A stretch of DNA of 64,000 bases from Pseudomonadota bacterium (GCA_029561145.1 JAKQJM010000128.1:62001-126000); one strand, 5' to 3'; counted from the stretch's first letter, positions 17,673 through 26,324 are shown. The notes: a model not told the origin generated them from the sequence alone. Program-made: numbers and translations.

Positions 17673-17722
17673 CCGTCGAACATCCCGCAGCACGCTGAAC
17701 TTCGCCAATCCGGCCCGAACCG

Positions 17723-18823
17723 ATGACCGATGCACGACGCTATTTCGAACTTGCCACGCCGTTCGCGATGAAGCGCGGCGGCGAACTGCACGGGGCAAGA
17801 GTCGCGTATGAGACCTGGGGGCAACTTTCGGCGTCGCGAGACAACGCGATCATGATCCTGACCGGCTTGTCACCGAGCGCCCACGCTGCATCCTGCGCAG
17901 ACGATCCCGAATCGGGCTGGTGGGAGGACATGCTGGGTCCCGGCAAGCCGATCGACACTGATCGCTGGTTCGTGATCTGCGTGAACACGCTGGGCAGTTG
18001 CAAGGGATCGAGTGGTCCGGCTTCGACCAATCCCGAAACCGGCAACACCTATCGACTCGATTTTCCCGAACTGAGCCTGGAGGATGCCGCCAACGCGGCA
18101 GCCGAACTCGTGCACGGTCTCGGCATCGGACAGTTGGCTTGTCTGATCGGAAATTCGATGGGTGGAATGACCGCCCTTGCCTACCTGAGCCTGCATCCGG
18201 CGAGCGCCCGCGCCCACATCAGCATTTCCACCGCCGCGCAGGCGCAACCGTTTGCGATCGCGATCCGCTCGCTGCAGCGCGAGGCGATCCGGCTCGATCC
18301 GAACTGGAATCACGGCCGCTACGACGATACGCACTATCCCGACACCGGCATGAGCATCGCACGCAAGCTCGGCGTCATCACCTACCGATCGGCCATGGAG
18401 TGGGTCGGCCGCTTTGCGCGGATCCGTCTCGATTCCGAGCAGCGCGAGGATGAACCGTTCGGAGCCGAATTCCAGGTTGAATCCTATCTCGCCGGCCACG
18501 CGCGCCGATTCGTGCGCAGCTTCGATCCAAACAGTTACCTGTACCTCTCGCGCGCGAGCGACTGGTTCGACATGGCGGAGTACGGCAATGGCAGCGCGGC
18601 GGCAGGTCTTGCCCGGATCCATTTGCAGCGCGCGCTGGTGATCGGGGTCAGCACCGATATCCTGTTTCCATTGTCACAGCAGGAAGAACTGGCCGAAGGT
18701 CTGCGCGGAGGCGGCGCCGACGTCGACTTCGTCGCCCTGGACAGCCCGCAGGGCCACGATGCATTCCTCGTCGACATTGCCGGCTTCGGCGGGGCAATCG
18801 CACCGTTTCTTGCGTCACTGTAG
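17723..18823 (+). CDS. MetX-family O-acyltransferase, probably serine O-succinyltransferase
   Basis: A 366-residue alpha/beta hydrolase-fold enzyme of the MetX family. The nucleophile elbow is GNSMGGM (Ser145); the triad is completed by Asp in GVSTDILFP and His in SPQGHDAFL. The family block FGAEFQVESYL...FDPNSYLYLSRA is present. Around it the sequence (GHARRFVRSFDPNSYLYLS; GSSGPASTNPETG) resembles the Xanthomonas enzyme shown to be a serine O-succinyltransferase more than classical homoserine acetyltransferases. It would feed O-succinyl-L-serine into cysteine synthesis. The next gene is a cysteine dioxygenase relative, which fits sulfur amino acid metabolism. Substrate is inference, so homoserine cannot be excluded. 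Confidence 0.75.
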   Translation: MTDARRYFELATPFAMKRGGELHGARVAYETWGQLSASRDNAIMILTGLSPSAHAASCADDPESGWWEDMLGPGKPIDTDRWFVICVNTLGSCKGSSGPASTNPETGNTYRLDFPELSLEDAANAAAELVHGLGIGQLACLIGNSMGGMTALAYLSLHPASARAHISISTAAQAQPFAIAIRSLQREAIRLDPNWNHGRYDDTHYPDTGMSIARKLGVITYRSAMEWVGRFARIRLDSEQREDEPFGAEFQVESYLAGHARRFVRSFDPNSYLYLSRASDWFDMAEYGNGSAAAGLARIHLQRALVIGVSTDILFPLSQQEELAEGLRGGGADVDFVALDSPQGHDAFLVDIAGFGGAIAPFLASL

Positions 18824-18900
18824 AATCCGCTCACGCGTGTGCGCCGGAAAACACTGGGTCCCGACGTGCTTGCGACCCGAATTGCGGAGGACTCCCGATC

Positions 18901-19479
18901 ATGCTCGCCGTCGATTTTCCAGGCTCCCGTCGACTCGTCGATGCACTTGATGCAGCCGTGCGCAACGATTGCACGACGGCGATCACCGATGCACTGCGCC
19001 AGACCCTTTGTCGACTCATGAAGGAGCGCGATGTCAGCTTGCCCGACTGCGTCTACGAGGCAGCCAGCGACCACTATGCGCGACGCGAGATCTACAGCAG
19101 CGAGGAACTGGGCTACAGCGTCATCGCGATGACCTGGGGGCCTGGCCAGGGAACTGCGATCCACGACCATTGCGGCATGTGGTGCGTTGAAGGCGTCTGG
19201 CACGGCGAGATCGAAGTGACCCCCTACGAACTGGTCGAACGCGACGAGGGACGCTATCGATTCGAATCCCGCGGCACGATGCTCGCGGGTCCAGGTTCAG
19301 CCGGATCCCTGATTCCGCCTCACGAATACCACACGATCCGCAATCCCAGCGACGACGCTGTTGCCGTATCACTGCACATCTATCGCGGCGCGATGACATC
19401 CTGCGCGGTGTTTCGTCCGCTCAGCGACAACTGGTATGAGCGCGACCAGCGCCAGTTGTCACTGGACCGCACGCATTGA
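18901..19479 (+). CDS. Cysteine dioxygenase family protein
   Basis: A 192-residue cupin thiol dioxygenase. The iron site is seen as IHDHCGMWCVEGVWHGEIE (two His) and IPPHEYHTIRNPS (third His), with the SLHIY Tyr that follows in cysteine dioxygenases. Such enzymes add O2 to a thiol, giving cysteine sulfinate or, in some bacterial members, 3-sulfinopropionate. Which substrate applies here cannot be decided by eye. GGAGGA lies ten bases before the ATG at 18901. It follows the MetX-like gene by 77 bases, probably in the same transcript. Confidence 0.82.
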   Translation: MLAVDFPGSRRLVDALDAAVRNDCTTAITDALRQTLCRLMKERDVSLPDCVYEAASDHYARREIYSSEELGYSVIAMTWGPGQGTAIHDHCGMWCVEGVWHGEIEVTPYELVERDEGRYRFESRGTMLAGPGSAGSLIPPHEYHTIRNPSDDAVAVSLHIYRGAMTSCAVFRPLSDNWYERDQRQLSLDRTH

Positions 19480-19505
19480 AAACCGATCTCTGCGCCGCCG
19501 GGGGC

Positions 19506-19536
19506 TTGAAAACGGCACCTTGTTCTGGCGTATACT
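19506..19536 (+). promoter_or_regulatory. Promoter for tRNA-Leu(CAA)
   Basis: TTGAAA (19506-19511) and TATACT (19531-19536) with a 19-base spacer lie just upstream of the tRNA. The predicted start, near 19543, is five bases before the mature tRNA end and is followed by a GC-rich stretch (CCGCGCC), typical of stable RNA promoters. Confidence 0.55.
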
Positions 19537-19547
19537 CCGCGCCCCGC

Positions 19548-19634
19548 GCCGAAGTGGCGGAACTGGTAGACGCGCCGGACTCAAAATCCGGTTCTGGCGA
19601 CAGAGTGCGAGTTCGATTCTCGCCTTCGGCACCA
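19548..19634 (+). tRNA. tRNA-Leu (anticodon CAA)
   Basis: A class II tRNA with a long variable arm, 87 bases including an encoded CCA. The acceptor GCCGAAG pairs with CTTCGGC. The anticodon stem CCGGA/TCCGG encloses the loop CTCAAAA, giving anticodon CAA. The T arm contains GTTCGATTC. Confidence 0.96.
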
Positions 19635-19646
19635 AACTCCCTGGAA

Positions 19647-19703
19647 CCCCGCAACACGCTTGCGCGCGGCATGAAGGGCACGGCATCATGCCGTATTGCG
19701 GGG
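19647..19703 (+). repeat. Nested inverted repeat downstream of tRNA-Leu
   Basis: CCCCGCAA (19647-19654) pairs with TTGCGGGG (19696-19703). Inside it ACGGCAT-C-ATGCCGT (19680-19694) forms a second palindrome. There is no U tract. It could shape the 3' end of the tRNA transcript or the leader of the phosphatase gene. Confidence 0.45.
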
Positions 19704-19774
19704 CGGTCTCCACAGGGGCTGGCTGCCCGGGCGATATCCTATCGGGACCTCCAGAACAGGCTTGTCGACCGCGC

Positions 19775-20479
19775 ATGATCGAATTCGGCCACAGCTCGCA
19801 CGTAGGCTTGCGTCGCGAGCACAATGAAGACACCTACTATGCAGATTCCGACATCGGCGTCTGGCTCGTCGCCGACGGCATGGGCGGGCATGAGCATGGC
19901 GAAGTTGCCAGCGCGATCGCCCGCGACACCCTGATCGCCGAGATCAACAAGGGGACGCCGCTGGTGCGTGCCGTGCAGCTGGCGGACGAGGAAATCATCC
20001 GCCATTCCAACCGGCGCAGCGAAGCGTTGCCGATGGGCACGACGATAGCGACGATGCGGCTGGTCGGCGAGAACGAATACGAGATCGCCTGGGTCGGCGA
20101 CAGCCGGATCTACCTGTGGAACGGCACCCTCAAGCAGATTTCCCAGGATCATTCCTATGTGCAGGAACTGATCGATCAGGGTGCGATCACCACCGAGCAG
20201 GCGCGCAACCATCCGCATCGGAACGTCGTTACCCAGGCGCTTGGCGTGACCGATCCACAATCGCTGCGGGTCGAACTCGTGCGTGGTGAATTCGGCCCCG
20301 GCATGCAGATCCTGCTATGCAGCGACGGCCTCACCGAGGAAGTCGGCGATGCCGAGATCGCCGCCCTGCTGGCGCGTGGCGAACTGTCAGCGCAGGAGTG
20401 CGTCGATCAACTGATCCTTGCCGCGCTTGATGGCGGCGGCTCGGACAACGTGACGGTTATCCTCGTCCGCAATCGCTGA
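19775..20479 (+). CDS. PP2C-family serine/threonine protein phosphatase
   Basis: A 234-residue metal-dependent phosphatase of the bacterial Stp/PrpC type. Conserved motifs appear in order: REHNED near the N-terminus, DGMGGHEHGEVAS (metal-binding Asp-Gly), GTTIATM, WVGDSRIYL, LCSDGLTEEV and GGSDNVTVILV. No other domain, signal peptide or membrane segment is present. No partner kinase gene is adjacent; the nearest neighbours are tRNA-Leu upstream and a convergent cytochrome gene. The ATG at 19775 gives the usual short N-terminus (MIEFGHSSHVGLRREHNED). Confidence 0.9.
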   Translation: MIEFGHSSHVGLRREHNEDTYYADSDIGVWLVADGMGGHEHGEVASAIARDTLIAEINKGTPLVRAVQLADEEIIRHSNRRSEALPMGTTIATMRLVGENEYEIAWVGDSRIYLWNGTLKQISQDHSYVQELIDQGAITTEQARNHPHRNVVTQALGVTDPQSLRVELVRGEFGPGMQILLCSDGLTEEVGDAEIAALLARGELSAQECVDQLILAALDGGGSDNVTVILVRNR

Positions 20480-20501
20480 AGCCGGCAACAATACGAAGCA
20501 G

Positions 20502-20530
20502 CGAAAAAAGCGCCGTCATTGACGGCGCTT
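20502..20530. terminator. Shared terminator between phosphatase and cytochrome genes
   Basis: A perfect 10-bp stem (AAGCGCCGTC / GACGGCGCTT, 20508-20530) has a three-base loop. On the minus strand it is followed by six U residues (20507-20502), a strong intrinsic terminator for the cytochrome gene. On the plus strand the tail CTGCTTT is weaker. Confidence 0.85.
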
Positions 20531-20536
20531 CTGCTT

Positions 20537-21859
20537 TCAGGGCGCCGCTGCGCGCAAGGCCGCCAGGGCCGTCCTGAAATTCTTCACCGACCACGAATCT
20601 TCATTCTTGATCGTGGCGTACAGGGCATCGAGGCGGGCGCGCAACACGGTCGCTTTTTCGCCATCGATCTTGCCATCGTTCTCGAAGGCCACGACCACCG
20701 ACTGGGCAGCCATGGCAACCTGCTCGGCCGATGCATAGTCCCGATACTCGCCGCGCTCCGCATCGGCCTCGATGCTGGCAAGGATCGCGTCGAGGCTGTC
20801 CGCTCCGTAGTTGAACGCGGCAACCGTCGGCAACATGCCTTCGACGCTCGAGCGCAGGCGACGCGCCGCGGCGAACGTGGCTTCGCGGCTCTCGGTCGTT
20901 GCCCGGTGCAGGGCTCGCGTCTGTTCGAGTATGCGGGCAGCGGCAGCCTTGTCGACCGGCGCGAGGACATGGCGGAACATGAGCATGTTCGAATCATTCA
21001 GGCGCACGACGCCCGGCCCGAGACCGGTGCCCTGGCGTGGCCCCCATTGCCTGCCCGACATGAGCTTGTGGCAGGCATGACAATCGAACAGGACGAGTTC
21101 CGGGAAGATCCCCTTCCAACCGGCCTTTTCATCGGTGATCAGGTCGAGCAGGTTCTCAGTGGCGACGCCCTGTCCGACAGCCCAGTCGCGAACGCCGTTC
21201 CATTCGCCCTTGCGCTTGGTCCACGCTTCACCGATCTTGTAGTGCGGATGCAGCCAGGTGAATGTGTCGAGTTCGAAAGACAGGCGTGGATGTCCCGCAC
21301 CCATGATGCGATGCGTGATCATCCGGTCGCTGGTGCCCATGTGGCAGGACAGGCACAGCCGTGCGCGCTCGACCGGTTGATCGGTCGGATACATCCCGTT
21401 CTTGAGATTGTCCGCATGTGTCACGCTGCGGTCGGCGTGGGCGTTGAGCCACATTTCCGAACCGCCGTGGCAGGACTCGCAACCGACGCCATCGGAAAGC
21501 TGGAAGCGTTCGCCGCGATTCTCGACCGCGATCGAATCGGCGTGGCAATCAAGGCAGATCTTCGCCGAAGCCGGATCACCGATGCCGAGCTTGCGGCCGA
21601 TTTCCTTCGACGCGGCGCTGCCGAGCGTCTGCCAGGCCTTGGCGTGCGGGTCGAACTCCTGCCACACGGCAAATTCGTTCTGCAGGACGTTCGAATCGCG
21701 GAATGGCTGCGAGGCACCATGACACACGCTGTTGCTGCAGCTGGCCACGCCAAGGTGCTTGTGGGATTCGATGGCACTCACTGCCGATGTTCCGGCACTC
21801 GCCAACGGAGCGCACAAAGCCAGCAGCACGATGAACAAGACAGTTCCGCAACGCTTCAT
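20537..21859 (-). CDS. Periplasmic five-heme c-type cytochrome (cytochrome c-554-like)
   Basis: A 440-residue exported protein with a signal peptide (about 1-22, ending in PLASAG). It contains five heme attachment motifs: CSNSVCH (41-47, spacing CX4CH) and CLDCH (102-106), CESCH (127-131), CLSCH (169-173) and CHACH (260-264). The first motif sits in GVASCSNSVCHG, as in cytochrome c-554 family proteins. The last 150 residues have no heme site and are mostly helical. It depends on the Ccm system encoded 3 kb away. Electron partners are unknown. GAGAGGG precedes the ATG. Confidence 0.85.
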   Translation of the reverse strand: MKRCGTVLFIVLLALCAPLASAGTSAVSAIESHKHLGVASCSNSVCHGASQPFRDSNVLQNEFAVWQEFDPHAKAWQTLGSAASKEIGRKLGIGDPASAKICLDCHADSIAVENRGERFQLSDGVGCESCHGGSEMWLNAHADRSVTHADNLKNGMYPTDQPVERARLCLSCHMGTSDRMITHRIMGAGHPRLSFELDTFTWLHPHYKIGEAWTKRKGEWNGVRDWAVGQGVATENLLDLITDEKAGWKGIFPELVLFDCHACHKLMSGRQWGPRQGTGLGPGVVRLNDSNMLMFRHVLAPVDKAAAARILEQTRALHRATTESREATFAAARRLRSSVEGMLPTVAAFNYGADSLDAILASIEADAERGEYRDYASAEQVAMAAQSVVVAFENDGKIDGEKATVLRARLDALYATIKNEDSWSVKNFRTALAALRAAAP

Positions 21860-22023
21860 AACCCTCTCCCCGCAGCTATCCGGACGGACTCACGATCGGG
21901 CAATCTTCCCCGGCGCGATTATGCACCACATGATGCCCCGATCTCACTCCCCCCACGAGCCATTCGACGCAAGCTTGCACGGCGCGCCCGCCCGGTTGGA
22001 CTGTCCCGAAAGGAGCTGCGGCG

Positions 22024-22188
22024 ATGAAGTCCGAGCGCGCATCAACGGCAACCCCGCCACAGCCGGAGCTGGAGAAGCCGACACGCTCATCGATTCCCGA
22101 ACGGCTGACGGGCGCCGAAATCGAGCGGCTGCGGCAAAACAAGCGCGAGTTGAGCGACTTCGCTCAAAAAGCGTTCGCCAGGAAGTAG
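22024..22188 (+). CDS. Small protein of 54 residues, unrecognised
   Basis: A short gene in the otherwise empty space between the divergent cytochrome gene and the end of dnaQ. It has a strong ribosome binding site (GAAAGGAG, 8 bases before the ATG). The product starts MKSERASTATPPQPELEKP and ends in a charged helix-like segment, LTGAEIERLRQNKRELSDF, then AQKAFARK. The N-terminal half is Pro/Thr/Ser-rich and probably disordered, and the C-terminal half amphipathic and basic. No signal peptide or membrane segment is seen. I do not recognise the family; the coding call rests on the ribosome binding site and the helix-like composition. Confidence 0.55.
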   Translation: MKSERASTATPPQPELEKPTRSSIPERLTGAEIERLRQNKRELSDFAQKAFARK

Positions 22189-22243
22189 CCGCCGCGGCCG
22201 TCGACGAATCCAAACCCCCGCCAAGCGACGGGTCGACGTTGCC

Positions 22244-22945
22244 CTAGCGCTTCCAGACGCAGCGACCACCGCTTTTCCGATCGATCGACTCGATCCGCCC
22301 CAGATGCGCTTCCAACTCGGCGGGACTCGCCCGCTGGACACGCAGCGCGATTCCGGCCAGCGCAACGCTGCTCGCCGCACGGACATTCGCGTGCTCCTCG
22401 ATTTCGACGGCCAGGCCAAGATCGCCCTGCCCTGCGGTCATCGCCAGATAGACGTCGGCCAACAGATGGGCATCGATCAGTGCGCCATGCAATTCACGGT
22501 GGCGATTGTCGATGCCGAGACGCTTGCACAAGGCATTGAGGCTGTTCTGCTGGCCAGGATATTTCTCCCTCGCCAGTTGCAGCGTGTCGAGGATGGCGGA
22601 TTGCTCGCGCAACGATCCGTGCCCGTTCCGGGTCAGTGCAATTTCCGCATCAAGGAAGCCGACGTCGAAACTGGCGTTGTGCGCGATGATCTCCGCTCCG
22701 GCGACAAAGGCGAGAAACTCGCCAACGATATCGCCAAAGCGCGGCTTGTCGACGAGGAAAGTGTCGTCGATCCCGTGAACGGCGCGGGCACCCTCGTCGA
22801 TCGCCCGATCGGGGTTCAGGTAGGCATGAAAGGTACGCCCGCTCAATCGGCGCTCAAGCAGTTCGACGCATCCGATCTCGATCACGCGATGGCCCTTCCT
22901 GACATCGAGACCCGTGGTTTCCGTATCCAGCACGACTTGTCTCAC
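22244..22945 (-). CDS. dnaQ: DNA polymerase III epsilon subunit (proofreading exonuclease)
   Basis: A 233-residue DEDDh exonuclease that removes misincorporated bases as part of the Pol III core. Exo I is LDTETTGLD (residues 6-14), Exo II is [16 protein letters not shown], and Exo III is [18 protein letters not shown] with catalytic His and Asp. The C-terminal 50 residues correspond to the alpha-subunit binding tail. The GTG start overlaps the rnhA stop (GTGA) and has GGAGGTG three bases upstream, so the two genes are translationally coupled. The order methyltransferase-rnhA-dnaQ with gloB divergent is the same as yafS-rnhA-dnaQ in E. coli. Confidence 0.94.
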   Translation of the reverse strand: MRQVVLDTETTGLDVRKGHRVIEIGCVELLERRLSGRTFHAYLNPDRAIDEGARAVHGIDDTFLVDKPRFGDIVGEFLAFVAGAEIIAHNASFDVGFLDAEIALTRNGHGSLREQSAILDTLQLAREKYPGQQNSLNALCKRLGIDNRHRELHGALIDAHLLADVYLAMTAGQGDLGLAVEIEEHANVRAASSVALAGIALRVQRASPAELEAHLGRIESIDRKSGGRCVWKR

Positions 22946-23397
22946 GGCACCTCCAGCTGACTGTCACGTGCCGCTTCAGCAGCCTTGCGCGCAATCACAT
23001 CGACGCGTTCGTTCTCCGCATGTCCGTCGTGACCGCGTACCCAATGCCAGCGCACGCTGTGTGGCAACAAGGCTGAATTCATGCGTTCCCACAGGTCACG
23101 ATTCTTGACCGGTTCGCCCGCTGCCGTGCGCCAGCCCTTGGCGATCCAGCGCGGCATCCACTCCGTGACGCCGCGCATCACATACTGCGAGTCGGTCGTC
23201 ACGTCGACCGTGCAGGCCTTGCGCAAGGCTTCGAGCCCGGATATGACGGCGAGCAGTTCCATGCGATTGTTGGTTGTCAGGCGTTCACCGCCATGCAGTT
23301 CACGCTCGTTTCCGGCGCTGCGCAGCAAGGCGGCCCAACCGCCCGGGCCGGGGTTGCCGAGGCATGCCCCATCCGTGAACAACTCGACGTCACTCAT
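22942..23397 (-). CDS. rnhA: Ribonuclease HI
   Basis: A 151-residue RNase HI that cleaves RNA in RNA-DNA hybrids. The four acidic catalytic residues are visible: Asp in [15 protein letters not shown], Glu in [10 protein letters not shown], Asp in TTDSQYVM and Asp in ERVDVIAR. The basic handle region [17 protein letters not shown] and [14 protein letters not shown] are typical. Length matches the E. coli enzyme (155). Overlaps the upstream methyltransferase gene by ATGA and dnaQ by GTGA. Confidence 0.96.
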   Translation of the reverse strand: MSDVELFTDGACLGNPGPGGWAALLRSAGNERELHGGERLTTNNRMELLAVISGLEALRKACTVDVTTDSQYVMRGVTEWMPRWIAKGWRTAAGEPVKNRDLWERMNSALLPHSVRWHWVRGHDGHAENERVDVIARKAAEAARDSQLEVP

Positions 23398-24098
23398 TGT
23401 CCCGCTCGCCGGCTTGGCGCCTGCACGAATCCCGGCTGAATCACGCTGCGCTGTCGGTTCCCGGGCAATCGCACGAGGCGCCCCGCGACTCGCTGCTTGC
23501 GCGCGGAGAGCAGCCAGGCCCCGTGCCAGCGGGCACCGTGCCCAGCGCCGGAATCGACGTGCAATGTTCCCGGTTTCGATGGCCATGCGCCACCCACGAA
23601 CTCGTCGACCGCCAGATCGAGGTTCTCGCTGGCAAGCAATCGCCTCACCTGCGACGCACTGCGCGCACGTGGCCTGCGCATGCCAGACCTGGCATGCCGC
23701 GAGCACCAGAGCCGCCACGGACTCAACGGATTCAATCCGAATACAAGCAGGAGCCCTCCAGGCGCCAGGACACGCGCGAGCTCCGCCTCGACTCCGCACG
23801 CAGGGTCGAGGAACTCGAAAATGTGCCTGACGACGACCAGCTGGATGCTTTCGCTTTCGATGGGCAGAGATGACAACGCACAACGAACATCCCCGCTCCA
23901 GCCGGCATCGTCGAGATCCAGACAAACCATGCGGGAATGCGTGGGAAGCAGCGCCTCGTCGACCCTTCGCAACGGACTGAGCGAAAGCGCAGGACCTGCG
24001 GCGACCCGCGCGGCACGCTGGCGGACCACCGACCATTCGTCGGCCAGCAGTTTCTGCGTTTCGGGAAGTGCGAAAAGATTGTCGGCAACGAACTGCAC
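23394..24098 (-). CDS. SAM-dependent methyltransferase, YafS-like
   Basis: A 234-residue class I methyltransferase-like protein. Recognisable parts are the acidic strand CLDLDD, the [24 protein letters not shown] motif (post-II, where FD or HV/LEF usually occur) and [19 protein letters not shown] (motif III region). The classical glycine motif I is poorly conserved. Placement upstream of rnhA-dnaQ and divergent from gloB is that of yafS in enterics. Substrate unknown. The GTG at 24098 (product begins VQFVADNLF) with GGAG ten bases upstream is preferred to longer versions that would run into the gloB promoter region. Confidence 0.75.
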   Translation of the reverse strand: MQFVADNLFALPETQKLLADEWSVVRQRAARVAAGPALSLSPLRRVDEALLPTHSRMVCLDLDDAGWSGDVRCALSSLPIESESIQLVVVRHIFEFLDPACGVEAELARVLAPGGLLLVFGLNPLSPWRLWCSRHARSGMRRPRARSASQVRRLLASENLDLAVDEFVGGAWPSKPGTLHVDSGAGHGARWHGAWLLSARKQRVAGRLVRLPGNRQRSVIQPGFVQAPSRRAGQ

Positions 24099-24169
24099 TG
24101 AATGGGATCTCCGGCACGAGCCCCCGAATCGGGGCGCCGATGGCAGCGGCGAGTCTAACGCAGCCACCC

Positions 24170-24200
24170 TTGCCTTTGCGTACCCGGGCCCGGCTATAGT
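24170..24200 (+). promoter_or_regulatory. Candidate promoter placing gloB mRNA start at its ATG
   Basis: TTGCCT (24170-24175) and TATAGT (24195-24200) have a 19-base spacer. The predicted start is at about 24207, one base before the gloB ATG at 24208, and no ribosome binding site is visible. CCCGG and CCGGG flank the -10 region. If real, gloB would be translated from a nearly leaderless mRNA. Confidence 0.35.
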
Positions 24201-24207
24201 CCGGGTC

Positions 24208-24984
24208 ATGAATCGTTTTCGATTGCTGCCCCTACCCGCGCTGCAGGACAACTACATCTGGTTGCTTGCAGACGAATGTTCCAACGCGTTCGTCGTCGAT
24301 CCCGGCGAAGCCCCGCCCGTGCTTGCAGCGCTCGAGCGCGAACAACTGCGATTGCGCGCAGTCCTGCTCACCCATCATCACCCGGACCATGTTGGCGGTG
24401 TCGAGCAGTTGTGCAGAGATGCGCAGATCGAGGTGTTTGCCCCGCATGATGCGCGCATCGCGCATGCAACGCAGAGGATCGGCGAAGGCGATGTGGTTCG
24501 CATCCCCGCGATGGATTGCAGTTTCGGGGTCATCGCAGTTCCCGGACATACCTTGAGTCACGTCGCCTATCACGGTCACGATTTGCTGTTCAGCGGAGAC
24601 ACCCTGTTCAGTGTCGGCTGCGGGCGCCTGTTCGAAGGCACGCCAAGGCAGATGCTGGATTCGCTTGATCGCCTCGCTGCGCTTCCTGCGGGCACGCAGG
24701 TTTGTTGCGGGCATGAATACACCGAAGCCAATTGCGCATTCGCACTCCATCTTGATCCGGACAATCCGGCACTGGCGGCGCGCGCGGTGGAGGCCCGGGC
24801 CTTGCGCGCGGCGAGTCGACCAACCGTGCCGGCCCTGCTCGCCGACGAGATCGCCTGCAACCCGTTCCTGCGCATCGATGCTCCTCAGATCCGCCGCGCA
24901 CTTGCGTCGCGGGTTCCGCATGACGCGGATCGCTACACGTGCTTTGCCGCATTGCGCAGCATGAAGGACCAGTTCCGGGCATGA
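24208..24984 (+). CDS. gloB: Hydroxyacylglutathione hydrolase (glyoxalase II)
   Basis: A 258-residue metallo-beta-lactamase-fold enzyme that hydrolyses S-lactoylglutathione to lactate and glutathione, the second step of methylglyoxal detoxification. The binuclear metal motif [10 protein letters not shown] is followed by [28 protein letters not shown] and CGHEYTEAN, all diagnostic of glyoxalase II. The C-terminal substrate-binding helix region ends in [11 protein letters not shown]. Length is typical (about 255). It is divergent from the yafS-like gene and overlaps the mltD-like gene by ATGA. Confidence 0.94.
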   Translation: MNRFRLLPLPALQDNYIWLLADECSNAFVVDPGEAPPVLAALEREQLRLRAVLLTHHHPDHVGGVEQLCRDAQIEVFAPHDARIAHATQRIGEGDVVRIPAMDCSFGVIAVPGHTLSHVAYHGHDLLFSGDTLFSVGCGRLFEGTPRQMLDSLDRLAALPAGTQVCCGHEYTEANCAFALHLDPDNPALAARAVEARALRAASRPTVPALLADEIACNPFLRIDAPQIRRALASRVPHDADRYTCFAALRSMKDQFRA

Positions 24985-26324
24985 GCGCCCGCTTTCTCCC
25001 ACCGGGACGCAGGGCGTCCATCGCCACCTGCGTCGCGCTGGTGCTCGCTGCGTGCAGCGGACCACAGCCACGTGCGCCGGGCAGGCCGGTGCCAGCCGAA
25101 GTGATCGAATCACCGGAACCGGCTCAGTCTGCGGTGCCCGAGATGGACGTTCCCGTCTCGCCCCCGACAGCGGTATCGACATGGGAGCGCCTGCGCCAGC
25201 GCTTCGTGCTTTCGGGCTGCAACGACAGCGACACGGTACTGAAGCAGGCCCAGCACCTGACCGCTGCGCCGGATCGATTTTCGTTGGCTTGGCAACAGGC
25301 GATGCCATTCCTGCAGATCGTCGTGGACGAGATCGAGCGGCGCGGACTTCCCGGAGAGATTGCGCTACTGCCCTATGTCGAGAGCCGTTACCAACAGCTC
25401 CCGGGCAAGGCGGGCGGCCCCGCCGGCATGTGGCAACTGATGGCGCCGACGGCACGCGGCCACGGCGTCCATGTCTCGGCGACCTACGATGGCCGCCTCG
25501 ATCCCTTCGAATCCACGCGCGCAGCGCTCGATCTCATCGAGCGCCTTGATCGCGAGTTCGCGGATTGGCGACTCGCGAGCATGGCGTACAACGCGGGTGA
25601 ATACCGGATCAAGCGTGCACTGCGCGGCCGCCCGACCACCGCACTGACGCCCGCATCGCTGGCAAAGCTGCAAGTGAATCCTGTGACCCACCAATTTCTC
25701 GAGCGCGTGCTGGCGCTTTCCTGCATCGTCAAGGACCCGGATCGATTCAAGGTCCGCCTCCCGCCAGTTGCTCCCGAGGATACGCTTGAAGCAATCAACC
25801 TCGATGCGCCCGTCGATTTCAATCTGGCTGCACGCCTGGCAAATGTGGCGATCGATGATCTTCGACGCTACAACGCGGCATCGCTGGCTGGCAGTTTTTC
25901 CGCTGCTGCACCGCCGAAACTGATCCTGCCCAAACGAGCGATCGAAAAATTCGTTTCAGCCATAAGCAGGATTCCGGAAAAAAAGCGGATGCACTGGAAG
26001 GTGCTCCGCATCGATGCCGATACAACGCTGCAGGCGCTCGCCGGCTTGCATGAAATTCCCGTCGAGGCACTCGCCGTTGCGAACGGAGCCAGCGATGACA
26101 GCGAAGTGGATGCAGGCCGGATTCTGCTGGTGCCGGGCTGCGATCCGGTTTCATGCGCGGGACCCGACGTCAAGACCCATGAAATCCGGTCTGGCGACAC
26201 CTTGTCGGCAATCGCCAGGCGTTATGGGGTTCGGGTTGCCGAGCTGATGCAATGGAACACGCTGCGAAAGGATTCGACCCTGCGTACCGGAATGCGCCTG
26301 CACGTCCGTGCGCCCGGGTATTGA
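24981..26324 (+). CDS. Membrane-bound lytic murein transglycosylase, MltD-like, with LysM
   Basis: A 447-residue lipoprotein. The signal peptide ends in lipobox LAAC with Cys25 as the lipid-modified residue. A Pro-rich linker leads to an SLT domain at about residues 110-260: LLPYVESRYQQLPGKAGGPAGMWQLMAPTARGHGV (catalytic Glu in YVES) and MAYNAGEYRIKRAL. A degenerate LysM-like region lies near 345-390, and a clear LysM domain at about 398-445 (HEIRSGDTLSAIARRYGV). The enzyme cleaves glycan strands in the periplasm to anhydromuropeptides. Coupled to gloB by ATGA, as in many gammaproteobacteria. Confidence 0.9.
   Translation: MSARFLPPGRRASIATCVALVLAACSGPQPRAPGRPVPAEVIESPEPAQSAVPEMDVPVSPPTAVSTWERLRQRFVLSGCNDSDTVLKQAQHLTAAPDRFSLAWQQAMPFLQIVVDEIERRGLPGEIALLPYVESRYQQLPGKAGGPAGMWQLMAPTARGHGVHVSATYDGRLDPFESTRAALDLIERLDREFADWRLASMAYNAGEYRIKRALRGRPTTALTPASLAKLQVNPVTHQFLERVLALSCIVKDPDRFKVRLPPVAPEDTLEAINLDAPVDFNLAARLANVAIDDLRRYNAASLAGSFSAAAPPKLILPKRAIEKFVSAISRIPEKKRMHWKVLRIDADTTLQALAGLHEIPVEALAVANGASDDSEVDAGRILLVPGCDPVSCAGPDVKTHEIRSGDTLSAIARRYGVRVAELMQWNTLRKDSTLRTGMRLHVRAPGY

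Noticed and set aside
20519-22027. Open frame of about 500 codons opposite the five-heme cytochrome
   Set aside because: The minus-strand gene has a signal peptide, five heme motifs and a terminator; the antisense frame has none of these.
24098-24251. Longer start (24251) for the YafS-like methyltransferase
   Set aside because: It would overlap the divergent gloB start and promoter, and the extra 51 residues look non-coding.
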